Shown piece by piece: positions 47,400-59,874 of a stretch of DNA of 64,000 nucleotides. This DNA comes from Epiperipatus broadwayi (lineage: Eukaryota; Onychophora; Udeonychophora; Euonychophora; Peripatidae), in contig JAQFVV010006739.1 in assembly GCA_028023455.1 (NCBI GenBank), positions 188,001 to 252,000 on the forward strand, in the 5' to 3' direction. The notes beneath the pieces were generated by a model. That model did no database searches, was not told the DNA's origin, and saw only the letters and a list, made by a program, of their open reading frames with translations. How positions within the stretch are numbered: position 1 is the stretch's first letter; each line of letters opens with the position of its first letter. The translations under genes were made by a program, and so were the position numbers.

Positions 47400-47800
47400 T
47401 CTTATCACTAGCTTAAAATATTCTTTCATCACCAAACCTTTATCTCAAATCAAGATCTCCTTTTTGGATGTCCATCAAGGATTTCTTCAAACAATTGAAA
47501 CAATGTAGCATAAAAATAGACTGCCTTATGAAATTCCAAACAAATTCAGATTCAACAATGAATTTAATTTACCTAGATGTTTTAGCAACAATTTCAGAAC
47601 AGTATATGATTATTCTGCTAATCTTGTTTATAAACAGAATGTAACAATCCCTGAACTATGCAAATTTGGTTAATTACAAATTGTCAAATCTGTGAATTCA
47701 ATTGAAGCAGAAGTAAAATTAATAATAAAGTCATTAGTGAATCTATTTCCCAGAGGGATACCTATAAATTCCTTTATATTATTTGTTAATAGCTAAACTG
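47400..47800 (+). pseudogene. possible second PLE fragment in plus orientation
   Basis: The plus strand reads IKISFLDVHQGF, then after about 75 codons SVNSIEAEVKLIIKSLVNLF and PRGIPINSFI. FLDV and IEAE..I....... G.P..FI resemble the post-motif-C and thumb segments of PLE RTs, opposite in orientation to the neighbouring element. Frameshifts and stops are present, and the match is by memory only. Confidence 0.3.
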
Positions 47801-47946
47801 TCTAAAAATATCCATACACTATGTAAATAATAATGGATGCAAAATTCTAATGGACCCTGATAAGTGCAAGATGTTAAATATATGGATATATTTGTGTTCA
47901 TTTTTAATTAAGTTGTACTGATGCTGCTTTAGTTTTTCAGTTGATT

Positions 47947-48247
47947 TAAACAGGCAAAGCTCACTATATATATATTGCCACACACAGCAAGCTAGAGTAA
48001 TCAATGGATGCCAGAAGGCTTGTGCATAAAATCCCCATTTAGTGCCTACTCATCCAATATCAACAGACTAGTTTCTGGCTTAAGGCCTTCATCAGGGAGG
48101 AGCCTTGGATCTGAGAGCACTACATCTAGATATTAGGCTCTAGCTTGCTGTGTGTGGCAATATATATATATATAGTGAGTTTTGCTTGTTTTAACAACAG
48201 TTATACACAAACATAAGAGATGGTGGTCATGTGATGTTTATTGGCTC
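47947..48247 (-). mobile_element. 301-bp ribozyme element with exact 11-bp target duplication
   Basis: TTCAGTTGATT occurs at 47936-47946 and 48248-48258. Between them is a single unit: an outer extension (GTTAAAACAAGC, minus sense), inverted repeats of about 50 bp (GCAAAGCTCACTATATATA against TATATATAGTGAGTTTTGC, and CAGCAAGCTAGAG against CTCTAGCTTGCTG), and one hammerhead in the loop. It is the non-dimeric form of the elements at 8.65 and 39.1 kb. It has no ORF, so it depends on an enzyme in trans. A PLE is the best guess because PLE terminal repeats carry hammerheads of this kind. Confidence 0.9.
48052..48110 (-). ncRNA. hammerhead ribozyme, best-preserved PLE-type copy
   Basis: The minus strand reads AUCCAA...UUGGAU (outer stem I), intact CUGAUGA, stem II GGC/GCC with loop CUUAA, intact GAAAC, the self-complementary CUAG as stem III, and UC at the predicted cleavage position. 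Every core position I can check is present. The 4-base stem III would be unstable in a monomer, matching the dimeric PLE hammerheads in the literature. Confidence 0.75.
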
Positions 48248-48258
48248 TTCAGTTGATT

Positions 48259-49439
48259 ATGAAAATATTAATGTAAAGTAAATAATTATTAAATTCAAAC
48301 TAAAAATAACAACACTATTTTTCCTCAAACATAAAGAGTGTATGTAAAAGAAAGATAATACTTATGATTCATTATGATTATAGAAATTTAAATTGTTTTA
48401 GTCCAATAAAGTCATCATATCCACTGTCTTAATATTTACAAGTCTAATTATGCATTTTCTAAAAACAATAGTAAACAAAACAATAAAAAATCCATTAAAA
48501 TGCATAAACTAATTTTAAAAACTGTATTATTTTCTTCTCATAGCAATGACCTTTCTATATCTTGTGATATTAAACCTCCCAATTAATTTTTTTTCATTCC
48601 TTAAATAATATATATATTTTTAAAACATAACTTCAAATTTATTTAAAGATTATATATATTTATTTTGACTTTCTTTAAAACATGCCAACTTTTGCACTCC
48701 TTAAATGCATGCACACTAAATAAACTATAATGTCAAACTTATGATCGTAATTTATTTTTATAACCATATTTAATTAAAGCAATGCATGTGTATTTTTTTC
48801 ATCATCTTTTTTTTTCTAAAATTAAAAATTTTATTTGCAATTACTTCAAAACATAAAACTAATGATTTTAGTAATTATATCATGAATACGAGAATCCATG
48901 AAATGCATCTTATAAGCCACTCATTGGTTTAAAAAAAAAAAAAATCCTTTCATAAAATAGCAAAAAATGTTTAAAAAATTGTTTTATAACAATACAAAAA
49001 AGTACAGCGTGTTTTTTTTTTTAGATTATTATCAAGTGAACATATATATACTAATTAGTAAATACATATATAATGTATATGCTCATTACATTATTTTACT
49101 TTTTTAAAATTATTTTTATTTATAATTTTAATTTATTTGAATTAACTTGTATCATAGATAAGTATGTAATATGATAAAATCAAGTGTTTTATATATATAT
49201 TTAATTTAAAATTATGTGTATGTGTACTGAACAGTCCTATACACATGAACTATAAGTTATCAGTACTGTAAATAAAATGTGAGCTACTATCCATTAATTT
49301 ACACTATTCACTAAAAGTCTTGGAATAAAATATAATGAATACAGCAGGTCTATTATATTAATAAAAGGTATGTATTTGTTTTGATTTTCATTAGAAAGTT
49401 GTTTTTTTTTGCATCCAGATAGTCATCAATAGTTTTCTA
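48259..49439. other. AT-rich stretch, nothing recognised
   Basis: No supportable gene or repeat. Confidence 0.5.
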
Positions 49440-50460
49440 TGAGATGTTATTTCAAATATTAAAATTATGAATTTTTGATCACCTCCTGAGATTCATAACT
49501 ATATAATACTCTAAAAGTATCTTTATAAAGAGTACATCTAATTTTCTTTCTAACTTGGTATCTAAGCTTTTCTAAATCTTGTTTTTGATTTACAGATACA
49601 TTTTTCTTTGGGTATTCTTAATTTTATTTCCTTTGGCAGTCTTTATCATTAGTAATATTACTTACAAAACATGCAAAATTATTAAATTTTGATTATTCTC
49701 TAAATTTTCTTTTCCTCATGCACTATTGTTTTTATATTAGCCAAGTTTATATATATATATACTTTCTATTTCTTAGCTATCTCATTTAGCATTATACCAA
49801 TATCAGTATTTATTCAACTTTTTTAATGATTACTACACTATCTGCACACTTTTCCATGTACTGATGCTTGTTTGATTTCATCTATTTTTAATCCCAAATA
49901 TGCAATAAATATGTTTGGTGAGCATTTCTTGTACCTTTTACAATTTTTAAAAGTTTTTATTTTCTTACACATTCTTGTGGTCACTTTTGAATTATCAATA
50001 ATATTCTTTAGAAAATTAGCTTATTATCTATTCCAATGATTTGAGTCTGGTTTACTTTTTGGTTAATGCTATCAAAAGACATCTGAATTTTTTCTCTGCA
50101 ATGAAGTGGAGAAATAATATATGTTATATGATACTTTTGTCTTTTCTAAATCCAGTTTTTTTACCTGTAAAATGTTCATCAGACTAAATCTTTAATCTCT
50201 TAGTAAAACTTTGTTAATATTATTAATGTTCTTATAAGTGCATATAGCTTTAAAGAATATACATATAATATGCTAGAAATATATATTTTAAACATTATGT
50301 GAGCTAAATATTATTAGTTCAATCATTATATTATCTAAAATATTATTTTGACAGATTATTGTAAAATAAATTATTTAAATCATTAATTGACAATGTTTTT
50401 TTCTGATTTTGAATCTGGATAACTCTTGGAAAGAAGTTTTTCAAGTTCCAAATAAATTTA
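49440..50460 (-). pseudogene. RTE-like reverse transcriptase remnant (minus)
   Basis: On the minus strand near 50160, TGFRKDKSII fits the conserved (Q)xGFRKxxS segment before motif A, followed by MSFDSINQKVN near 50060 where FIDFEKAFD.. is expected. Much further on, TNDKDCQKEIKLRI near 49640 and VLYSYES near 49500 match the C.KEI..RI and LLYG.E. segments after the RT core of RTE-like elements. Motif C is not visible. Heavy decay and frameshifts make boundaries approximate. Confidence 0.5.
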
Positions 50461-52099
50461 GGATTTGCTTTCAAGTAACCAGTTCACCTATCATAGGATC
50501 CTTCCATTATTATTTAGATAAGACCCCAAAAAAACCCACCCCAAATCTTCATCACCTGACAAATGACTAATCCAGAGGAACAGTGAGCTGATCTACTTTA
50601 TTCCTTAAAATGTTATTCTTTACGAAGTAACACTAATAAGCATAATATTGAAACATGTGTGTTTTCACTGAAAGTATATGTACACAGACATAACCATATA
50701 TATACCATTTGCAAAAATAAAATAAAAAAACAGTAAATTACTTATTTTTTTCTATGAAATTATATTACACTTGTAAGTAAATACTAACAAGTTCTAAAAA
50801 TTGTTTCTTAAAATTCAAGATTTGTTTTTAAGATATAATAAGATTATTAAGTATATTCTTATCACTGTGTCAGTGATTTGTCAATTTTTCAAATCTGACA
50901 TAGTATATTCCACTTCAGTAATCAGCCTATATGACATTTCACCTCCATCACCCAAACGAATCAGTCTAACTTCATTTATAAAAGCATTACTTTTATAGAA
51001 TGTAAAAAAAAAAAAAAATCAAGAACTTTAGATTTTTTATTAGTAGTAGGAATCCATAACCATCAACTTAATTATTTATATTATTTCCATTAATTAAATT
51101 CATTTTTTTAAATTTATTTATTAGTATCACTGCTATTAAAAAACTGGATAATCTTTGTTCTCTATATTTAGAAATCACTGAGTGTGTAGGGATTGTTCTT
51201 TCACTCTTTATACCTTTAAACGTGTTACTTTCTTTTTTACAGCTTTTTAAATTTATATTTCGAGTTGTAAAAGAGAATTCATTGATTAAAAATTTTAAAC
51301 TATTAATATTTCACTTTATATATTAACTTTCATTTAAAATATTAAATGTTAAATGGAAATTGATGTGTTATTGTTTTAAAATGATCTCATAATCGATTTA
51401 CATAGGTAATCTTTTCTCAACATTTGTCTTTCTGATTTTTAGATTAAAACAACGCTTCTCTTAAGTTTCTTTGTGAACATCATCATAACTTAATCTAGTC
51501 ATTCTTTAACATAGTTCAAGATCTTAATTTCACATTAAGGAATTTTCTTCACAAATAAACCTTATATATATATTTCGGATTTCTCTTTTTCTCTTCGTAT
51601 CTACTATATTGTTAGAGTTATTGTCATGCTATCTTTTATTCATTGTCATATTCAAATTGTTTATCTATATATTATACTTATTAATATCATAACTAAAAGT
51701 ATTTTTATTAAAAGAGAAATTAATTTTCATTCGAAACTACATAAATTTTTATATAAATATTATGAATGGATGAAAAATAAATTCTATCAATCATACTCTT
51801 CTTCTAATTCCCTAAGTATAACTTTTATGTCTACTGTTGTAAAATTATATGTATAGGTAACATAGTGCTTTTAGTAGTGAGACAAATAGTATAACTCGCA
51901 TTTAACTTATAGTTTCTCTCTCTCTCTTTTTTTTCATAACTTAAATCTGATTGTTTAAAGTTTGAAACATAAATTCAAATGATTTTGATTTTTTTTGCTC
52001 TCAGATTTTAATTTTTCAACTAAGAAAACTTTTCTATCTGAAAAACATTTTATATACATAACTATTATTAAATAGTGATAAATATCAAAATAATCTTAT
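50461..52099. other. AT-rich stretch, nothing recognised
   Basis: The open frames at 50.8-51.0 and 51.6-51.9 kb have no family resemblance. Confidence 0.5.
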
Positions 52100-52178
52100 C
52101 TTTTATCATAATATAATACACTATATACACCTTAAATGACACTTTACAATGCAGTTTAACATATGATTTATTTTATTT

Positions 52179-52219
52179 CCTTACCGTTTCAACTTTCAGC
52201 AGTCATCATCAGAGCTTTA
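52179..52219 (-). ncRNA. hammerhead-like ribozyme, left arm
   Basis: The minus strand has CUGAUGA intact, stem II GACU/AGUU (4 pairs with one G-U), GAAAC intact, then GGUAA. Stem III is not obvious. Confidence 0.55.
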
Positions 52220-52258
52220 AACCTCAGTACTTTTTCTCCTATAACTGAAAGAGTACTG

Positions 52259-52305
52259 AGGTTTAAAGCTCTGATGATGACTGCTGGACAGCTGAAACAG
52301 TAAGA
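52259..52305 (+). ncRNA. hammerhead-like ribozyme, right arm
   Basis: CUGAUGA intact, stem II CUG/CAG with loop CUGGA, GAAAC intact, then AGUAAG. Stem II differs from the left arm at several positions although the arms otherwise match closely. Confidence 0.55.
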
Positions 52306-52433
52306 AATAAAATAAATCATATGTTAAACTGCATTGTAAAATGTCATTTAAGGTGTATATGGTGTATTATATTATATATAATTCAGCAATGCAAATAAGA
52401 AGTGGAAGGAAATTTTAGTACTTTTATCATAAT

Positions 52434-54361
52434 GGAAAAGGACTAAACTCTTATCAGAAATTAAATTGAATTAAATAAAATATACATGGCTAAAATACTC
52501 ATTATTTAACATTTTGAAAGAAAGTACATATGATGTCTTCATCAGTAACACTCAATACATTAAAATATTATAAAAAAATATACACAAGACTATGAAAAAA
52601 ATGATTAAAAAGCAATTGTGTAGAAAGCAATATCAAATTGATGAAGGGGAAAATGTTATCTAATGATATTGTGATTAAAAGTATTCCATATTTTTTTCTT
52701 TTAATTCTATCTTAGAGTCTAGTATTTATTATTCTCTTTTTCTTCCATTTTATTTCTTTTCTAATCTATCAAATAATTTTCTATTACTTTTTTATTGAAT
52801 TCCCTATATTCTTGATATGGTTTTGAAAATGTGGACCTTCTTACAAATTAGATATTTCCTCCATTTAAAAAAGTAACTTTTCTCATCCTATATACCAATT
52901 CCATTATTTGTCATATTATTGCTCTTTCATTCCTTTTTTGAAGAAACACAAATTCTATCTCCTTCTATCTTAAAAGATCCAGCCTGTTAAATGATAATCA
53001 ATATGGTTTTTGCTACTAACATTCCATTGGTGACTTTTTAGTTTAGATATACACTTACATCTGAATTATTTTACTATCTGTTACTTCTATAAATATGAAA
53101 ATTGAAAATTGTATTAAATAAATAATGATGGTTGAAATCTGTGATGCAGATAAAGACCTGAAGATTCCACAGATAGAAAGAATAAACAAAAAAAAACTTG
53201 AATGGATAAAACCTAAACATTTGCTTAACATACAAATGATGAGTAATATTATTCTATTTTCATTACATTATCAGACAATCCGATTAATTAGAAATATTTA
53301 AAATAACACGATAAAGAAAAAAATAAGATGCCTAGCAATGGACTAAATCAACTTCATCATTACAATAATGAAAGTATCTTTGAAAAGTCTGAAAAACCAA
53401 CAAATTATAAATTATTTTGAAGAAAAACTATTTGTATGATTGACCAGAGACAATATTGATTTGCTGGCTTCCATATAATAATCTCCTTATCGAACATATT
53501 GACTGATGCTTCTCAATAATCAAAACTGACATATATATATACACTTTCACGTTTCTTCTTCTTGAGTTTAATTATTAAAAATTAAAAGCAAATTGTCTCT
53601 ATGATTTTCACTTATCAAAATATTCTATAATTTTTTTTACTTAAAATTAGTTTATATGTGAATAAGGCTATTTTGTTACGTTTATATGTAATATAAGTAT
53701 AAAGAATTTGTTAAGATACAAATCAATCAACAGTTACATTAAATTAAAATTTTAAGGTAGTGCAACAAAGCCCAGCTTTAACGGTAAAGTTCATGAAAAA
53801 ATCAATAAATGAACTCATCAATAACAATCAGTGGTGAACGCATTTTAATAAGTCTGTTTTTGACTCAGACTTTAATTATTGTACAATGAGTTCAATTTTG
53901 AAAAAAATAACTCATTTTTTTTCAATGTATTATTCTTGTAGTAAATTCTAAATTGATAATCTAATATTAATAAACTTGGTTATCCAAATACTGTACTTAA
54001 CAATGAGGTTAAAACTAACTTACTTCCAGAAAATAAAAAAGTGAACTTTAGTTTTCAAAAAGTCAATGAAAACAAAATGCTAATTGGATAAACAATTTGT
54101 CTTTTATAATCAGTTCCCCAAATTGGTTTAATTTAAATAGTGAATCAAATTACAATAAAATCTCTTCCAGCTGCCCTCCAACCCCTCATGGTGTTAATAA
54201 ATAAAAAAATTTAGATATTCACAAGAAAAACAAAACATGTTTAATAAACTTTATAAATATATTAAATAACCTCAATACTACCACATATTCTTTAAAGATA
54301 ATACACGTGGGAAAGAGAAATGTGAATAACTCCATGTGTGTGTGTGTGCTTAATTTAAAAA
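52434..54361. other. AT-rich stretch, nothing recognised
   Basis: No gene or clear repeat. Confidence 0.5.
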
Positions 54362-54545
54362 AATCGGATATATTAATCTTTAATTGAGCTTTAAAGTTTA
54401 TATCTGTGGTAGAGACAATCTCTAGTTTAGTAAATGATTAGCAATAATCATTATTGTATTTATCTAAAGAAAATGGTGTCAAAGATGTGGATTGAGTTAG
54501 CTTGGCACTTTCAATTCAAAATCTAATTATTTAATCACTTGTATA
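54362..54545 (+). repeat. third copy of the 19.2-19.75 kb dispersed repeat
   Basis: Shared text includes AAAGTTTATATCTG, AATAATCATTATTGTATTTA and TGTCAAAGATGTGGA. Ends unknown. Confidence 0.55.
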
Positions 54546-57500
54546 TTTAGAGCCAAAATAAAATATATAAATTGGTGCATTTCTCTATTAATCACTCTAA
54601 TGATATTTTACCTGAAAGATGGAATTTAGTTATACATAATATCTTCAAATGTAAACTAGAGTTATCTTTAGTAATAATTCAAACAAACAATTCTAAGTTA
54701 TAATTTTCTTAATAATCAAAAGTTATATTTTTTACTCCTTTAATTCAATTCCAAATAATCTGCTAGGGGTAAAAAAAACTTACTGCAAAAACATTATTAA
54801 GTCTCAAGAAAATCTGAAAAATATACCAATCTCTGATTTTATAAAGCATGACACTTAATCAAAATCAAATGGTCTTATCCAAGTCAGAATTAAGTGATGT
54901 TTTGCATAAAATTAAAAATATGAATGCTTCTAAAACAAAAGAAACATTTGCACTAAAAGTATAATAAAAAGATAAAAAAATAAATAAATATGTATACCAA
55001 GCAAGACTTCACTGCTCTTTTTGTTGATTAGGCTTACATAATTCTAAATTACAATTCAATGACAGCCTTGATTAGCCATTAATATATACGTATGCTATAT
55101 TACAATATCAACAGTTAATAAAATAATGCTGCAATCAAAATTACTATATTAAGAACAAGTATGGTGCACACCACCCACTTCCCTCTTTCAACATTATACA
55201 AAATAATAAGCTATGGCTTATCATTATTATCTCAATATACTTTAACTAGCAATATGCAGATGAAATTTATTAAAATCATTAAACCAAGTAAATTTAAACC
55301 TATTATCTGCAAGCACCTAAATTTTAATATTTTTACCAGGATTAACTTAAAGAAGTTGAATAACTATTGTAATATGAATTTTCAAGTAAAAGTGAGTAAT
55401 GTTACTCATGCATTTTACTGGTTCCAGAAGTAATATTTTATGCAGGGCAAATAAAGCTTACTATGTGGTAATTCAAACAGATTTTGTTGATGGCATAATT
55501 ACATTATTGTTTCAGTTTATTTCTCTTGCAGCCAAAAATTATCATGTTAATCACAGGATTATATAAATAAAGTCAGTTATTTTTCAGCAATTGCCATTGG
55601 TAACTTTATTATATCAAATATATCTTTTTGAGAATGTTATTTAAAATTTGAAGCAAAGTATCCATACTTATACCTGTTGAAATGAAGTGTGTCAATGCAA
55701 TCAATCTCCCACATAAATGTTGTTTCCAGGCTGGACATTATTGGCTCATTAAATTTTCTGTGAAATAGTTTACCATAGGTAGAAGTCCTTATTATTTTCA
55801 TGTAGCTACTATATTTTATTTGGGAATCTTGTTTAACATTGTCAGAATTAAAATAATTTGATTAAAGTTGTCATTTCTCTAACATCAAAAATATAATTAA
55901 AATATAATATGAGAAATTTTATTATACATACTAACTTTAGCCATCTTATGTCAACCCATTATTAAAGAAATCTAAATCTAATGTCTATAAAATATCATAC
56001 TTCATTTTAAAACCAGGACTATTATACTATCTTTAAGAATTTGCTACCTCTTCCAAATTAACAAGCTAACACAGTTACTTATTGTATTGCACATATGGTA
56101 TTGAAATATATTGCATGAATTAAACAACAACTGTTTAATCAATATCTTATTATAATTGTTAACACAATAAAGCATATTTTAAATAATTCATCTGCTGTGA
56201 AAATTATAAATGCTTTCTGTAAGACACACAACCCTCCCCCCTCTCTCTCCTTAAATCTACCTGATACATTTTGTTTAATCTCTGGCATACCTCATCTCTG
56301 TCAAAGTTTTTCCAATAAAAGAAATCAAATTTTAGCTGGATGTCATACATTAATGATTCACAAAAGAAGGCTAATTCTTATATTTATCTATGTGAAATCT
56401 TTGACAACTTTGGAAGCCTAATATTTCAAAGATCTGATAAATCAATTATCTCTTTGCAGTATATAACTTGATTAATGTGATGAATATTTTTTTAAAACAT
56501 CATAATGCAATAATATTAGTAAATGATTGGCCTGCAGTGGTTTGGATGATTGCAAAAGGTATAAAATACTAAAATTAAATGATAAAGAGTAGAACTAAAT
56601 ATATGTCAATCGTATCAGAGTCTTGCCAATCGAAATTAGCTAATGTTTCTGGTAGTCTCTGATATACATTAATTATAGAATAAAATGAATTCAAACTTCT
56701 AATCCACTTTTAGTTAGATGACTAAATATGGGTTGTATGACTAATCTGTGGAAAATTTTTTGTTATAGTAGTTCTTAAAATACTATGAATATTCTTAATA
56801 AATTAACATTTTATATCCTTCCTGAAAACATAATTCTTTGATTCTAGCAAATGAATTCTGTATTTAAAAAATGACACAACCTAGAAATTGGACAAAATTC
56901 CTTCTAAACAGCCTCATAACTGCCAAAATAATGGACAAATTTTTTTAGATGCAGATTTTATATTCACTTCCATGCACTAAATCAAGCAATTTTAATAAAT
57001 TTTTTGTAAATAATCTTAAATATCTGTAAAAAGATTATTATAATGTTGTAAAACAAAAATAAAATTACAATATATATGTTATCATCACTTCTTCTATAAA
57101 CATTTTATTTTCTAAAGGATAAATGAAGCAAAAACTTAATTAGAAAGATAATCACTGCATGTAATAAAGTCAATTATTATATATCAATGCATAATCTATG
57201 TTTAGTGTCAACTTTTTTAAAAAAAGTATGAAATATCAAAAAAATGATTAGTTTTAAATATAAAAATATTATTTTCATCAAGTAGGTTATTTAAACAGAA
57301 TATTAAATATGATTCTCTTGTTTATCAATGACTATATTTCTCAATTATAATGTACAGTACTTACTTTCTCTAGAGGAAATTTAAGTAATGATAGTTCCAT
57401 TAGAAAAGTGATATCCAACAATTTTAGGTGAGAAAATTTTAAAATATCATATGATATTTTTTAATAGTATTGACAGTAATGTCATAATCACATAAATTCA

Positions 57501-57558
57501 AATAAATAGCTGTAAATAATAATATACAGATTTTCACATACCCACAAACATATATATA
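54546..57558. other. long AT-rich stretch, nothing recognised
   Basis: The open frames at 55.16-55.43 and 56.20-56.42 kb lack family motifs, and no splice-linked partner is visible. Confidence 0.5.
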
Positions 57559-57593
57559 AATATTAATAAAAAGCACACAATTACTTCTCTATA

Positions 57594-57640
57594 AAGCTGC
57601 TTTAATATTTCAACCAGCAGACTGGTTTTCATCGGAAAGT
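57594..57640 (-). ncRNA. hammerhead-like ribozyme, left arm
   Basis: The minus strand has CCGAUGA (for CUGAUGA), a strong 6-bp stem II (AACCAG/CUGGUU), intact GAAA, then UAUUA, and AAAGC that can pair with GCUUU-like sequence as stem I. There is one core substitution. Confidence 0.5.
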
Positions 57641-57840
57641 ACAGCAAAATGGAAACTATTTCCAAAATTTAAATACTAAAATATTACGAACATTTACATA
57701 TCAGATAACAAAATTAATTATTATAGTATGAGATATTTATCAGTTAGTTGATTGATAAGACTTGTATAAAGAATTTTAGCTTGATATGTAAATGTCTGTA
57801 ATATTTGAGCGTTTAAATTCTGGAAATAGCCATTTTGCTG

Positions 57841-57886
57841 TGCTTTCTGAGGAAAACCAATCTACTGGTTGAATTATTAAAGCTGC
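57841..57886 (+). ncRNA. hammerhead-like ribozyme, right arm
   Basis: CUGAGGA fits the CUGANGA core, stem II AACCA/UGGUU is strong, but GAAU replaces GAAA. Stem I can form from GCUUU and AAAGC. Each arm therefore has a different single core lesion. Confidence 0.5.
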
Positions 57887-57935
57887 TTTATAGAGAAGTA
57901 ATTGTGTGTTTGTTATTAGTATTTTTATATTTTTA

Positions 57936-59195
57936 TTTTTCCTTGAGTTAGTTCATATATTTATTATTTATATATAGGCTAAAAGATCTTTATTTACTTA
58001 AAACAGAAATCAAATATTTATATTTCCTTTAACAAAACAATAATTCAGGATAAAACAAAGTGAATAGCAATTATGAAGAATTGAATTGAGAAAGCAATTA
58101 TATCCACCAAAAATGTAAAAAAAAAACAACAAGTATATAAATTTATTTTTTAATACTAAGAAGAAACAAAGATTGCTAAACTTAGAAAATTTACTCCAAA
58201 AATGATACTAAATTAGTTTATCTATCACTAGTTTTGACATATATCTTACATGTTACTAATGATGTTGTAACTAGTTAAGCAACATTACTTATGATAAGCC
58301 ATTTACACACAAGTTGTAATAAAAAAAAACTAAAGATCATGAAGCTAATAGAACTAATTGGATAGCTTCTCTCTACTCATTACCAAAATCATATCCCCAG
58401 TGAATTTTTGGTCTTTGATACCTTCTGAAAGTTTATGCAAAAATTGACTTCACATTCACCCTTAAAATAAATAAATGCAATTTTAATTGCCTGATTGCTT
58501 ATTATCAATCCTACTATTATGAAAGATCAATAATTAAGAAACAAACTATCCTTAAAAAATCTAATAGGAAAGGACAAAGAATTATAAAAGTAACTTTTTT
58601 TTTTCTTCGCTAATATCTGAATGTAGTCACACTTATTAAGTTCATACAGTTTTGGAATACTTTACATAATATATATATATAAGTATTCAAAAAACTGACA
58701 TTTTAATTAACAATTAAGTCATGGGTCATAATTATGTTTTCAGTAGCAATATCTGTTTTAATTATCAGCAATCCATGTGATTTTTTTAAAGTAAAATAAT
58801 ATATTTGTTTTGAAGATCTGATACATATGGGCATATGCATATTCCTTGTAATAATTATGTCACCTTATGCAATTTATATGAACTTACAATATATTATTGA
58901 CTCTACAATTTTGCACACTCATCAATTATAATTTTAAAAAAATATTGAATAAAAAAATATAATACAAATCACAAGTTTTGTTAATATTTACCTATGCAAA
59001 TAGTAACATGAATAATCTGTTATCTCTTCAATGTCAGCTCTCAGTATGCATTCAGACAGTCATCTTAGTTGCTCTTTTTTCACAACTATTATTCTACTTT
59101 TCTATTAATTATTTTTGGTATCTTAATATGTATAATTTTTAAATTTAAATTAAATTGCATGTGTATATATATTATATAGGTTTTGGTATTTATTA
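57936..59195. other. AT-rich stretch, nothing recognised
   Basis: No supportable feature. Confidence 0.5.
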
Positions 59196-59874
59196 TTTAT
59201 AACCAGGGCCAGCCAAGTAGAATATGCTGTGGTTGCAATGCACCTGAGCTCCTAATTTAGGGTGGCTCCAAAATCACATGCAGTTAAATTATTTTTTTAT
59301 TGTACAAAAGGTAAACCCTTTTTAGGCAAAATAAAAATATACAATAATATACTATTTTAATATAATACACATTCACACATAACATTAATACCTATATATC
59401 TACATATAAATCTTTCAACCTTTTAACTGATCTCTTCATGTTGGGTCTACATATTTAAATAAATAAAAAATTCCAGGAACCTCTTAAATCTATATTAGGT
59501 TGTGTTTTTATGTTAGATATTAATATTATGACTTCTTTTTATCAATTTCTTTGTATTACATCATTCTTTTTTTTAAGTTAGAGCAAACATATACATAAAT
59601 AGTTTCAAACATTTGTTTATTTATCATTTAATTATAAATAATCAGGATATAAAAATAATTTAAGTGATAAAATTCAAGATATTATTATAAGTTTATAGTA
59701 TATTGTAGACTATTGTGTTATTTTTCAATATTAAATTGCTTTAATCTTCTTAAGTGTGAGTAAAAAGTGAAAGCTTAATTGTAACATATATGGACACACA
59801 CATTTAAAAATTATATAGACTTGGTGCATTTTTTTGGGGTAGTAATATTTAATAAAATGGTGATTTTTAATATA

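Larger units (their letters stand above)
52113..52420. mobile_element. 308-bp palindromic ribozyme insertion with exact 13-bp target duplication
   Basis: CTTTTATCATAAT occurs at 52100-52112 and 52421-52433. The arms of about 125 bp are near-perfect reverse complements (GACACTTTACAATGCAG... against ...CTGCATTGTAAAATGTC, and GCTCTGATGATGACTGCTG against its complement). They are separated by a loop around 52236-52248. A hammerhead-like motif faces each way. No ORF is present. Confidence 0.9.
57559..57935. repeat. palindromic ribozyme-bearing repeat (third ribozyme family)
   Basis: The left arm (57559-57710) and right arm (about 57780-57935) are inverted copies: CACACAATTACTTCTCTATA against TATAGAGAAGTAATTGTGTG, GGAAACTATTTCC against GGAAATAGCC, and matching sequence nearer the loop (GACTTGTATAA region). 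Hammerhead-like cores sit at the same place in both arms. I found no convincing target duplication, only a short CATATAT match. Confidence 0.75.

Noticed and set aside
52500-52560. CUGAUGA followed by AGACAUCAUAUGU on the minus strand
   Set aside because: No GAAA in place and no consistent stems I and III.
55161-56421. ORFs of 74-90 codons
   Set aside because: No recognisable domain; chance open frames are common in sequence this AT-rich.
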